From Candidatus Zixiibacteriota bacterium (lineage in GTDB: Bacteria > Zixibacteria > MSB-5A5 > GN15 > PGXB01): a stretch of DNA of 64,000 nucleotides. The position numbers were made by a program, and so were the translations under genes. The notes under the pieces are model-generated. The model was not told the origin of the DNA, did not search any database, and was given only the letters and a program-made list of their open reading frames with translations. The stretch spans positions 1 to 64,000 of the forward strand of contig JAFGAL010000003.1 in NCBI GenBank assembly GCA_016933695.1, in the 5' to 3' direction. The number at the start of each line of letters is the position of its first letter. Within the stretch, counting starts at the first letter, position 1. Of this stretch, positions 44,463 to 52,582 are shown in pieces.

Positions 44463-45863
44463 TTACGGGCAGAGTGGCTCAGGTCCCGGCGGCGAACCGT
44501 AGACATAACTAATCAAATTTAGGATATCCAGAAGATTGATATCGCCGTCGGCATTGGGATCGCCGGCCTCCATCGGATCCGGCGGATCACCCTGCGGCGT
44601 TCCGTATATGTACGAAATCAAATGCAGGATATCGAGCAGGTTGATGGCATCATCGTTGTTGGCATCGCCACACATATATGCCGGGGCGATGTCAACCGAG
44701 AGTGCCGGTGACCAGTCGGATTCCGCATCCCATTCATCCATGGCCTTGACCGCGACATCATACGTTCCCTCGTCAGCCCACTGATAGGTCTGCTCGCAGG
44801 TTTCGCCGGAATTGTACGGTCCCAGCCAGTCGGATTCGGTTCCGTTGCCCCAATCCCATTTGAAATACACCGTGTTGGCATCGGGATCGGTGGTAGATGC
44901 CGTAAACTGATACTCCGTATTCACCGTTCCTTCGGAGACACCGCCTGGCGCGGCGGGTATATCCGGAGGCTCGTTGATTAATTCGTTGTTGACAATAGTA
45001 AAGATGACTTCCACCGTCTCATTACCAAGCCAGTTCAGTTCGATGTCCAGTCCAAGTTCGTGAACATCGCGCCCGCCGGCATAGACGATGGCGTTTCCAT
45101 ATAGGGTCTGGGAGGTGGATCCTCCGGCAATCACACTGTCTCCGTCATCCACGTATACCGTCGGAACATAATACATATTATGTTCGGCCAGTCTCTGGGT
45201 GGCCTTGGGATTCCCGTTGGTACCGGTAACCATGGCGGCGTAGAAGAACGGGTAGGGATCGTAATTAAAAACTCCGTTTAGGGCGACACGCGTCCAGGGG
45301 CAGTACGGTCAGCCGTCGCGCGTACCTTCCTCCACGAATACGGTATGGGTGAAGCCCGGCTCGGAGGTTTCATTGGACCATTGTTCCGTCGTCGTTGCCG
45401 CGGCCGTTGCCTGGACATAATAGGCCGAAAACGGGAAGCTGTCCGGAGGAACCGAGAAGCTCCGGACCCCTTCCTCTGCAAATACTACCGCAATCGCCAT
45501 AATATTGCCTTCGGTCAAATTCGGGTTGTTCCAGCCGCTGCCGTTAAAGGTCACCGTGTCACACAAGGTGTCCAGATAATTAATGGATATGTCGGCATTA
45601 TACGCGAAATCGAGAAAACCGTAATCATAATGCGCGCCGCTGTTATCGGTATAGCGCGAGAACGGTTCCACGATATAAATCCGCAGGCGACCCGAAAAAC
45701 CCTCATTTGAGGCGGCCCGTGCCGGTTGGTCCACGGCCTGATAACCGGCGGCCTCCATGAAAAGCGAATAATTGGTTTCGGCACTCGTCACGGCTGGCCA
45801 GAATAACAGCATCACGACCAACACGATGGCGAAAGCACCGAACTGCCAGTGGTTTTTACTCAT
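44463..45863 (-). CDS. Candidate selenoprotein: secreted thioredoxin-like (UPYC) / PKD / dockerin protein with in-frame TGA
   Basis: The frame is open for 466 codons except for one TGA at 45309-45311 (codon 185). Codons 1-184 give a signal peptide (FAIVLVVMLLFWPAVTSA, to residue 28) and the N-terminal domain. After the TGA the same frame runs 281 codons through the thioredoxin-like, PKD-like and two dockerin repeats to the end. Aligned without gaps to the paralogue at 43056-44390, EEAVTTS-C-GYCP matches EEGTRDG-TGA-PYCP, so the TGA replaces the first redox cysteine and C188 is kept. This is the classic Sec/Cys exchange. By eye the RNA after TGA shows only a weak hairpin (CCGU...ACGG base, GAC-GCGU-GUC apex), so a SECIS element is not established. 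The alternative is a nonsense mutation, giving two pieces at 45309-45863 and 44463-45233. Confidence 0.7.
45309..45311 (-). other. In-frame TGA, candidate selenocysteine codon
   Basis: The top strand reads TCA, which is TGA on the coding strand. It occupies the position of the first Cys in the C-x-x-C redox motif of the tandem paralogue. The second Cys codon (TGC, 45302-45300) is intact. Confidence 0.65.
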
Positions 45864-45974
45864 AGATATTCCCTCATTCTTGTATTAAAAATTGAATTTG
45901 TAATGTGCGCGTATCGGCAGGTTCCCATAGGACAATAACTTACAATCTGTAGTTGCGGTATGTCGTCCCCGTTA

Positions 45975-45994
45975 CGAAATGGTGTACCATTTCG
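45975..45994. repeat. Perfect 8-bp inverted repeat with tetraloop
   Basis: CGAAATGG-TGTA-CCATTTCG lies in the 249-bp gap between the candidate selenoprotein gene (start 45863) and the next gene's stop (46113). There is no T-run on either side, so it is an operator or RNA hairpin rather than a standard terminator. Confidence 0.4.
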
Positions 45995-46112
45995 CACGTA
46001 TAACGGTCTGCTTAGCTTTCAATAAAATACTATATTACTCCATATTGTCAAGGTAAAACCTTGCGACCAACCGGGTTTTATGCTCCATCGCTTTGATGTC
46101 TGAGCAATAAGG

Positions 46113-47240
46113 CTATTTTCTGACAATAAACGCCAGCGCCAGCGACCAGTCGCTGTACGTATACAGACTCTTGGAGGAGGTATTGTCGGTATATTCCATA
46201 TATACCGACGGCTCAATGAAATATCCCCCCCGCATGGCAAAGGGGCGTTGCACCTTCAGGAAAAACCGCGACTGATAATCAACCCGTGATTCCGCCAGAT
46301 TGAGATAATACTGGTCCTTTTCCAGTGTTTTCAGATACCGTTTTTCCCAGTAGCCGACACCCGCGGTGTCAATACAGGCCGGAATCAGAAACGATTTTAT
46401 CGTGGACGTGACCGCATTGCCCTCCCATAATGATGCCCAGGGAGACAGGTTTTCATTCGATGAGCCGAAAATATAGCCGATATCCGTGTCGCCGAAATAT
46501 CGTCTGGTAAACGTGATATTGATGCCGGTTTTGGAACCCAGCGGCCGCGAAAATCTCGGCGAAATGTAGAATGAGTTTACATTCCTTTTTATGAACATGG
46601 TGTCGCTCAGTTCGTCTTCGCCCGGATCGGGCAACACGCCGAATATCTCCTCGCGAATGGAATTGTATTCCAGATTGCCGTGCCCCACTTCCACGTCAAA
46701 ACTGTTCTCCCACGGCGCGACAATATTTACCCCGAGGTATATTTCATAACTTTTTTGGTCGAACCGCTTGGAATCGAGATAGGAAACGGATTTGAGCAAC
46801 ACGCCGGCGCGATGCCGCACGGCATCGCTGAATGTACTCTGCATGCCGATCGCTACATCGGCGTTGTTGTTGTTGAACCCCTTATACGCCTCGCGATAGC
46901 GCTGAGTAGTCATGTTGCCGGATATGTACAGGGAGATGTCGGCATCCTCGTCGGTCGGAATGATCGTGCATCCGCCGCCCCCGAGAAAACAGCTCAATCC
47001 CGCCAGGCTGTCATATTGTGTGTATTGACCGGTAAGGCTTATTTCAACACGGGAAAAGGGATGATAGCGCACCTTTTCCGAAAAAGTGTAATATCGGTCA
47101 TCTGTCCCGCTGGAATCCTTGGTCAGGTTTTCCATGTATCCGCTGGTAATCCCGAATTCGTGGGCAACCTGGGCATGCGCGGCGGACGTGATAAAAATGA
47201 GCATCATGATGGCCATGCGCAGATATTCTGATAACGGCAT
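46113..47240 (-). CDS. Putative outer-membrane beta-barrel protein
   Basis: The 375-residue protein has a signal peptide (LRMAIMMLIFITSAAHA, about residues 7-23). It then shows alternating amphipathic strands rich in Tyr/Phe/Arg throughout (YYTFSEKVRYHPFSRVEISL, YEIYLGVNIVAPWENSFDVEV, GINITFTRRYFGDTDIGYIF, YFIEPSVYMEYTD). This is the pattern of a barrel with about 12-16 strands. Two cysteines lie in a Gly-rich loop (SCFLGGGGCTI). No specific family is recognised. It follows the small calcium-motif gene by 21 bp and may form a two-gene envelope operon with it. Confidence 0.6.
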   Translation of the reverse strand: MPLSEYLRMAIMMLIFITSAAHAQVAHEFGITSGYMENLTKDSSGTDDRYYTFSEKVRYHPFSRVEISLTGQYTQYDSLAGLSCFLGGGGCTIIPTDEDADISLYISGNMTTQRYREAYKGFNNNNADVAIGMQSTFSDAVRHRAGVLLKSVSYLDSKRFDQKSYEIYLGVNIVAPWENSFDVEVGHGNLEYNSIREEIFGVLPDPGEDELSDTMFIKRNVNSFYISPRFSRPLGSKTGINITFTRRYFGDTDIGYIFGSSNENLSPWASLWEGNAVTSTIKSFLIPACIDTAGVGYWEKRYLKTLEKDQYYLNLAESRVDYQSRFFLKVQRPFAMRGGYFIEPSVYMEYTDNTSSKSLYTYSDWSLALAFIVRK

Positions 47241-47261
47241 GATGAGTCTCCTGACTGTGGT

Positions 47262-47699
47262 TTAGGGGCGACAAACACCGCCGGAACAACCGCCGGCGCT
47301 TAATGCGCCGATACCGATCCCGTTGCCGGGGCCGAAATTGTCACCGGCACCGAAACCTCCGCGGTTGGTGCAAAGCGCTCTGGTGGTAAAACTGAGGCGG
47401 GCGAATTTCTCCGAGGTGTTCCGGGGAGCGACCGTCGGATTTGAGAACCCGGCATCGAAATTGACAAACCCGGTTGCTTCTGAAACGGCGGAGGAATTCT
47501 CCGCGGTTTCACGGTCCGTGGCATCGGGGATTCCGTCGGCATTCCGGTCAGTGGCATTGTCGTTACAACCGTCGCCATCCAGATCAACATAGGTTGTGTC
47601 TTGTTCTTTGGCCGTTTCCGCGACGATGTTGGAGGTCATTCCCGGCAGTACGATGGCTATCGCAAAAAACATCGCCGGCAGTATTTTTGATACAGTCAT
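47262..47699 (-). CDS. Small secreted protein with calcium-binding-type Asp repeats
   Basis: The start at 47699 (145 residues) has GAGGG upstream; the longer frame adds an unlikely Cys-rich leader. A signal peptide (ILPAMFFAIAIVLPGMTSNIVA) is followed by a thrombospondin-type-3/EF-hand-like Asp-rich segment (DLDGDGCNDNATDRNADGIP, about residues 40-60). The C-terminus is Gly/Cys-rich (GGFGAGDNFGPGNGIGIGAL, then CSGGVCRP). Function unknown. It is probably co-transcribed with the barrel gene 21 bp downstream. Confidence 0.65.
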   Translation of the reverse strand: MTVSKILPAMFFAIAIVLPGMTSNIVAETAKEQDTTYVDLDGDGCNDNATDRNADGIPDATDRETAENSSAVSEATGFVNFDAGFSNPTVAPRNTSEKFARLSFTTRALCTNRGGFGAGDNFGPGNGIGIGALSAGGCSGGVCRP

Positions 47700-48006
47700 G
47701 CTTACCCTCGTTTCTGTACACAGCAGGCATCGATTTCGGGTGATCAACACCCGACGGGTCTCTAATTTCTTTAAAAATTAACTGAAACGATCCAGTTTGG
47801 CAAGATATTTCTGATCGGCGCGACGGGGCATACACGCCTTTTGCCGGGCGGTGACCGCCGCCCGGTTGGGTTATGGAAAAGACCTTGTCATTGGCGAATG
47901 GATATGGTATATCGTGATTGATGACAATCACCGCGAATTGAGAAGCGACCACCGGGTCTCTTGATGCCGGACACCTTGTCATGAAATAAGCATAGAGGGA
48001 GTCCCC
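47700..48006. other. 307-bp divergent intergenic region
   Basis: No gene was found. It contains an 8-bp GC-rich perfect hairpin (47844-47851 with 47858-47865) and a possible plus-strand promoter: TTGTCA at 47885-47890, a 17-bp spacer and TATATC at 47908-47913. The promoter is placed to serve the gene starting at 48007. Confidence 0.4.
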
Positions 48007-48924
48007 ATGATTGATGATATCCTGACAAAAGCCCAAAATGATTTCGATCTGGAGCCGGATGACGTCGCCGAATTGCTGGCGACGCCGTTGTTTTCCATGG
48101 ATGCGGCCCGGATGCAGGCCGCGTCCCGTTTGAAAAGCCGCAAGGCCAGTCTGAATTATGCCGAAGTGCATGCCGTCCTCGGACGTATCAATACGAGTGA
48201 CGAGAGTCCCGAATCATATGCGTCGATGGCCCGGCAATTGGAACAGGATGGTGTCAATGCCCTGATTGTCGGATACGAAGGGAGTGAATCGTCCGATGAT
48301 TTTCTCAAACGATCTTCATTGATCAGAAACGCCCTGAGTCCAAAGACCATGATAGTGGCCGCCGTGAATGCCGTAGAAGAAAAACCACTCGATGCGTTGA
48401 AATCTACGGGGTACAACGGCGTTCATCTGACGGTGCACTCCGGCAATTATGACGACCTCATCGCCCTCGCCGATCGGTGTGAGACCATTCGAGCAGCCGG
48501 ACTTCTGCCGGGGATATGCCTGGTCGGATTAACAGCGGATATCACTGATGAGGCACTGGTCTCCGCGCTGATTGCGATTCGCGATGCCGAACCCGCCCTC
48601 AGTGCCGTGGCGCGACACGATCCTTTGGGAGCGGGGCGTTATCATGAACCCGGTCGGCTGACCACGGCACGATTGACCCATATTATGACGGTAATGCGAC
48701 TCACAATGTTCGGAGATGTCCCGGCGGTCGGCATCCATGAACCGGACGTGATGGGCGCGGTCGCCGGGGCCAATATTCTCTGGGCCACGGCGGCGGGAAA
48801 CCAACCCGGACCGACGGTGATAACCTTGCGCGAGATGTTTTATGACGCACAGTGGCGGGTGCTCGATGGACCGTCGCTGTGCTACGGCGGCACGTCGCCG
48901 GAACAGCTGCTGAAGAACAAGTAA
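48007..48924 (+). CDS. BioB/HydE-like TIM-barrel protein lacking the radical-SAM cysteines
   Basis: The 305-residue cytoplasmic protein follows GAGGGAG. The order of segments recalls biotin-synthase-type radical SAM enzymes. A helical start (LLATPLFSMDAARMQAASRL) leads to SLNYAEVHAVLGRINTSDES, where the family normally has its C-x3-C-x2-C loop. Then come SYASMARQLEQDGVNALIVG, GYNGVHLTVHS, RAAGLLPGICLVGLTADITD and a BATS-like end (AVAGANILWATAAGNQPGP). The expected cysteines are absent, with histidine and hydrophobic residues in place, so it should not bind the usual 4Fe-4S/SAM cluster. It may be a scaffold or substrate-binding pseudoenzyme. The family assignment is by eye only. It is followed after 98 bp by the M29 peptidase gene. 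Confidence 0.55.
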   Translation: MIDDILTKAQNDFDLEPDDVAELLATPLFSMDAARMQAASRLKSRKASLNYAEVHAVLGRINTSDESPESYASMARQLEQDGVNALIVGYEGSESSDDFLKRSSLIRNALSPKTMIVAAVNAVEEKPLDALKSTGYNGVHLTVHSGNYDDLIALADRCETIRAAGLLPGICLVGLTADITDEALVSALIAIRDAEPALSAVARHDPLGAGRYHEPGRLTTARLTHIMTVMRLTMFGDVPAVGIHEPDVMGAVAGANILWATAAGNQPGPTVITLREMFYDAQWRVLDGPSLCYGGTSPEQLLKNK

Positions 48925-49022
48925 TGCGGAAATCCCTTTTGTTTTTGCGCCGTCGGGCATTATACTGGTCGATATCGTAAATCGCATGAACAACCGGCAG
49001 AATACCTGTCGAAGGAGGAAAT

Positions 49023-50150
49023 ATGATAGACCCGCGTAATGATAAATTGGCGGACGTCCTGGTGGATTACTCCTGCGCCGTCAAAAAGGGTGACATGGTC
49101 TATATCGCGGTGCGGGGAATTCCCTCACTCGAACTGGCCAAGGCGATTATTCGCAAGGTGACCGATCGCGGTGGGGTGCCCTTCTGGTATTACAACGATG
49201 ACAACATGACCCGGCAGTTCTTACTGCGCAACACCGAAGAGCAGATCAGGAAATTCGCGTCGTTTCATCTGTCGATGGCCAGACGCACCGATTGCTATAT
49301 CAGCATCAACGGCTCGCAGAATCCGTTTGATCTCAATGACGTTCCGCCGAAGAAAATGCAGGCATATAAAAAGCTGTATGCCAAACCGGTGTTAGCGGAC
49401 CATATCACCAAGAAAACCCGCTGGGTGGTCGTCCGGTTTCCCAACGATGCCATGGCCCAGCTGGCGCAACAGCCGCAGGAGAAATTTGAGGATTTCTATT
49501 ACGATGTCTGCTGTGTCAACTACAAGAAAATGTCAAAAGCCATGGATCCGCTGGTGCGCCTGTTGAAAAAAACCAACAAGGTGCATATCAAGGGGAAGGG
49601 AACCGATTTGGCCTTTTCGATCAAGGGCATCCCGGTCATCAAGTGCGACGGGCGATTCAATGTTCCGGATGGCGAGGTGTTCACCGCGCCGGTTCGGAAT
49701 TCCGTAAACGGGATTCTCACCTACAATACACCGTCGCTGTATGAGGGCGAACTGTATGACAACATCCGCTTCGAATTCAAGGACGGCAAAATCATCAAGG
49801 CCACCTGTTCCGGGGATGATAAAAAACTCAATAAAATCCTGGATACCGATCCGGGAGCGCGATATATCGGTGAGTTCGCGCTGGGCGTCAATCCCATGAT
49901 CAAGGAACCGATGAAAGACACGCTGTTCGATGAGAAAATCGACGGGTCATTCCATATCACACCGGGTCGGTGCTATGATGAAGCATCCAATAAAAACAAA
50001 TCCGCCATTCACTGGGACCTGGTCTGCATTCAGCGGAAAGACTACGGCGGGGGAGAAATCTGGTTTGACAACAAACTGGTCCGCAAGGACGGCAATTTCG
50101 TCGTTCCCGAACTGAAAAACAAGTTCACCCGCAAGGCGCTGGGCGGTTGA
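49023..50150 (+). CDS. M29-family metalloaminopeptidase
   Basis: The 375-residue cytoplasmic enzyme follows a GAAGGAGG ribosome site. N-terminal half: KKGDMVYIAVRGIPSLELAK. Metal-ligand region: NVPDGEVFTAPVRNSVNG (Glu), RYIGEFALGVNP (Glu), DGSFHITPGRCYDE (His) and SAIHWDLVC (His/Asp), as in AmpS/thermophilic aminopeptidase II. It removes N-terminal amino acids using two divalent metals. A terminator follows. Confidence 0.9.
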   Translation: MIDPRNDKLADVLVDYSCAVKKGDMVYIAVRGIPSLELAKAIIRKVTDRGGVPFWYYNDDNMTRQFLLRNTEEQIRKFASFHLSMARRTDCYISINGSQNPFDLNDVPPKKMQAYKKLYAKPVLADHITKKTRWVVVRFPNDAMAQLAQQPQEKFEDFYYDVCCVNYKKMSKAMDPLVRLLKKTNKVHIKGKGTDLAFSIKGIPVIKCDGRFNVPDGEVFTAPVRNSVNGILTYNTPSLYEGELYDNIRFEFKDGKIIKATCSGDDKKLNKILDTDPGARYIGEFALGVNPMIKEPMKDTLFDEKIDGSFHITPGRCYDEASNKNKSAIHWDLVCIQRKDYGGGEIWFDNKLVRKDGNFVVPELKNKFTRKALGG

Positions 50151-50175
50151 TAACATCGGCCCCGCACTTGACAAA

Positions 50176-50210
50176 TAAAAAAGGCCGCGTCGCTTGACAC
50201 GGCCTTTTAT
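50176..50210. terminator. Bidirectional terminator between convergent genes
   Basis: AAAAGGCCG and CGGCCTTTT form a 9-bp stem with flanking A- and T-runs between the M29 gene and the minus-strand unknown gene. Confidence 0.8.
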
Positions 50211-50228
50211 CTCTTTTGTTCCGCACCA

Positions 50229-50546
50229 TCAAGTATCTGAATCGGCGTCGCCACGCTTGTAGCGCCGCAGTTGGGCATTGTGGATTCGCCCCTTGATACG
50301 GGCTTTGGCGATAACCGCTTCAAGCGGCTCGTTGGGACGAAGCGGCATTCCGGTCAGTTTCTGTATCGCCATGATTTGTTCTCTGGTCTTCTCCCGGCGC
50401 TTCATCATAATAATATTTGCTTCAAGCTCATTCAGGCCGCCGATTGATTCGGGCAGGAAGACATCCCAGAGTCGACGCGGAACGCCATCCAACATCTCAC
50501 GGATATGCGGGTATGCAACCAGCCTGACGTCATAGTTGTCATTCAT
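50229..50546 (-). CDS. Small charged protein, unknown
   Basis: The 105-residue protein has no signal or membrane segment. It is mostly helical, with a basic C-terminus (KARIKGRIHNAQLRRYKRGD). GGGGGTG lies 5-6 bp before the ATG. I do not recognise a family. Codon use resembles the neighbours and a shared terminator follows, so it is probably a real gene. Confidence 0.55.
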   Translation of the reverse strand: MNDNYDVRLVAYPHIREMLDGVPRRLWDVFLPESIGGLNELEANIIMMKRREKTREQIMAIQKLTGMPLRPNEPLEAVIAKARIKGRIHNAQLRRYKRGDADSDT

Positions 50547-50736
50547 GATTACACCCCCGTCAATTGATGGTGAATAGCCGCCTTTGCCGATATTGTCTGT
50601 TTACCGTTTTTCATACCCCATGCAACACGGGGGAGAGGAAAATTGTTCCCCCGTGGACGAATTCCCGCCAAATATACGACATTGCGGGAGTGCATAACTT
50701 TTGCGGAGGCCGATGCCAACGAATCATCTGCTTGCC

Positions 50737-50907
50737 TTAGTGTAGCCTAATGTTGCCGTTGGTAGTGATAAAAGGATTCCTTACCGGGGTATTCCGCGTG
50801 GCGATTTCATGTTTGTACGCCTTCGATTGACGGAATGTAAGATACAAACCGCCAGAGTTTCGAAGTGTAACAGCAATACCCAATCCCCTTTGCATGATGA
50901 AATCCAA
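50737..50907 (-). CDS. Possible small peptide gene with strong ribosome site
   Basis: On the minus strand, AAAGGAGGTGAGG (50923-50911) is followed 8 bp after GGAGG by TTG at 50907 and a 56-codon frame ending in TAA at 50737. The peptide is basic with no signal peptide. A palindromic hairpin (50934-50953) lies just upstream. The ribosome site is as strong as any in the window, but the sequence has no recognisable homologue, and it may be a chance frame in a structured region. Confidence 0.25.
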   Translation of the reverse strand: MDFIMQRGLGIAVTLRNSGGLYLTFRQSKAYKHEIATRNTPVRNPFITTNGNIRLH

Positions 50908-51011
50908 TTTCCTCACCTCCTTTGCCCGAAACTTATTCCATGGTTATGGAATACGATGACATCTTCCTCCACAAAAGCATGGCGACTTCATCGCTCTTCC
51001 CGGTAAGGAAT
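50776..51011. repeat. Inverted-repeat pair flanking about 210 bp
   Basis: ATTCCTTACCGGG (50776-50788) and its exact reverse complement (50999-51011) bracket the possible small peptide gene. The match does not extend outward, and no target-site duplication was evident. Confidence 0.4.
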
Positions 51012-51372
51012 ATTTTATGGTCTGTTGAAACCTGTCTCCATTTTTAACATAATGGGGCAGGAGTCCGGATTGTGATACTCCGAACAGCATAAATCCGGCA
51101 CTGAACCGTGCGGTCCAGGTGCTCCTGCCGAATTTGTAAGCCGTGTGCCGACTGGCGGCACACGGCCCTTGTGATTACTCACAATGTCCTACTTCCCCTT
51201 TTCAGTGCGGTTGTCTCTTCCTCGATAATCCGGCGATCGGATCGCCATGTATCGGCTGTCATTCGCCAATCCGGTCCAGGCGGGTGCCGGTATCCTGTCG
51301 ACCACATCGTATCGACCGTGCTCGAAGACAAAACCGCCCGGCGATGTCTGCCATCCCCACCGCCTCAACCTG

Positions 51373-51987
51373 CTAAACAATGCGCGCCCGTTTGATCTGC
51401 GAAAACGAGATGTCTCCCTGTTGTTCCGCTTCGCGTGCCGACAAACGCCAGGTGTCCCGGAAACACAATGCCGGATTTTCGATTTCCACCTCTCTGGTGT
51501 TGTTCGAGTGATCCGCCAGGCTGATATTCACCTTCTGGTTGAACATGGCCGCGGAATGAACGATCAACGTCGTTATCAAATCGGAAATGTCCCGCGAATC
51601 CGATTCCGTGTCAAACCGCTGTTCAAACGCCTGCCACAATTCGGTCAAAGGTATTTTCTGACTGGCAAGAATTTTGCGCAACAACAACTCCGTGTCCTGT
51701 CGGTAATACCCGTTGGCCTTGCGTGACAGCAATGCCAGGGCAATGGTGATTAAGATCGTGTCGTCGATGTTGAGTGATATCCCCTCCTGTTCCCGTTGAC
51801 TTTCCAGGCGATACCCATGAAGGGCACGATCATACGTGACCGGTATCCCGGATTTGGAGATGTAGGTGATATACCGATAGGCGGTGCGACGCGACACGTT
51901 GCAGGCTTTGCTGATAGTGTCCACACTCACGCTCTTGCGATCAAACAGCAGGTTGATCACCCGAATGATTTTTGGTACGTTTGCCAT
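51373..51987 (-). CDS. HTH transcriptional regulator (DeoR/HTH_11-like)
   Basis: The 204-residue protein starts at the ATG at 51987. The N-terminal winged helix-turn-helix (residues about 5-55) reads KIIRVINLLFDRKSVSVDTI and then NVSRRTAYRYITYISKSGIP, typical of the HTH_11/DeoR class. After a linker (GYRLESQREQEGISLNIDD) comes a helical effector or oligomerisation region without the WYL motif seen in YafY relatives. It lies 60 bp after the small secreted protein gene on the same strand and may be co-transcribed. Its targets are unknown. Confidence 0.7.
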   Translation of the reverse strand: MANVPKIIRVINLLFDRKSVSVDTISKACNVSRRTAYRYITYISKSGIPVTYDRALHGYRLESQREQEGISLNIDDTILITIALALLSRKANGYYRQDTELLLRKILASQKIPLTELWQAFEQRFDTESDSRDISDLITTLIVHSAAMFNQKVNISLADHSNNTREVEIENPALCFRDTWRLSAREAEQQGDISFSQIKRARIV

Positions 51988-52047
51988 AACTCCCCATAAT
52001 AGATGAGGGGGGCACCCCCTCAAGGCCCACCCCTCAACTATCCCCTT

Positions 52048-52305
52048 TTAAGTAAGAATTTTGATTGCCAGTATTACGATGTCCATGGTTGTCAATCCTG
52101 CCGGTGTCTCCGGCTCAACCTGAAATATGCCACCGGTGCCGGTGTCGGTGCTGTCATCCGCCGCAGTAAGCGGGGGATTAATGACTATCGGATCAGCCTC
52201 CGCATACACCGATGGGGTCAATTGACCAATCAGAAACATCATCAGGGCAATTCCGATAAGGAATATCATGCCCTGGAATCTTGACTGCCTTACTCGCTTT
52301 GCCAT
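52048..52305 (-). CDS. Small secreted/membrane peptide, unknown
   Basis: The 85-residue protein follows GAGGAGG, 7 bp before the ATG at 52305. A signal peptide or signal anchor (MIFLIGIALMMFLIGQLTPSVYA, residues about 13-35) precedes a short acidic, Pro/Thr-rich segment. It ends in a hydrophobic helix (TMDIVILAIKILT). Family unknown. It sits between a kinase-AAA+ regulator (upstream, same strand) and the HTH regulator. It might be a signalling peptide or a membrane anchor for one of them, but that is a guess from position. Confidence 0.55.
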   Translation of the reverse strand: MAKRVRQSRFQGMIFLIGIALMMFLIGQLTPSVYAEADPIVINPPLTAADDSTDTGTGGIFQVEPETPAGLTTMDIVILAIKILT

Positions 52306-52582
52306 CACATTGCCTCCTCTGAATTTGTCTGGTCGAAGTTGCGTGCTCTCTATGCACGCAGGGCTATTGCAATCGGCTTGCCATATATTGTCATGGGCGA
52401 GCAGCCAGATAAGTGGCCGTGGGGCATATGCTTATGGCGAGTCGTCTGAGTCCGGGTGAGGGGGTGCTGTTACTGTTTTTGTGTCGCAAAGGAGTCAATA
52501 ACGGCACATTCGTCTATGATATTGGTGCAAAGCGAGTTATGAGGGGTATGCCGACAGGATGAATTCGGCACATCGACACATT

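Larger units (their letters stand above)
50547..51372. other. 826-bp region without a convincing protein gene, several inverted repeats
   Basis: It holds a strong hairpin at 50626-50655 (CACGGGGG / CCCCCGTG), a 13-bp inverted-repeat pair at 50776-50788 and 50999-51011, and an 8-bp palindromic hairpin at 50934-50953. It also has one possible short minus-strand frame (next entry). Codon quality is poor across the region. It may be a decayed gene, a small-RNA region or a remnant of a non-autonomous element. Confidence 0.5.

Noticed and set aside
44463-45233. The downstream half of the TGA-interrupted gene as an independent 256-residue gene
   Set aside because: It would begin inside the thioredoxin-like domain with no ribosome site and no signal peptide. 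The frame joins the upstream half exactly through the TGA.
45309-45311. Genome-wide recoding of TGA as an explanation for the in-frame TGA
   Set aside because: Several well-defined genes (dsrK, the YeiH-type exporter, the HEAT gene, the M29 peptidase) end in TGA at their expected lengths.
51247-51726. 159-residue plus-strand frame
   Set aside because: It lies mostly opposite the HTH regulator gene and has no family features.
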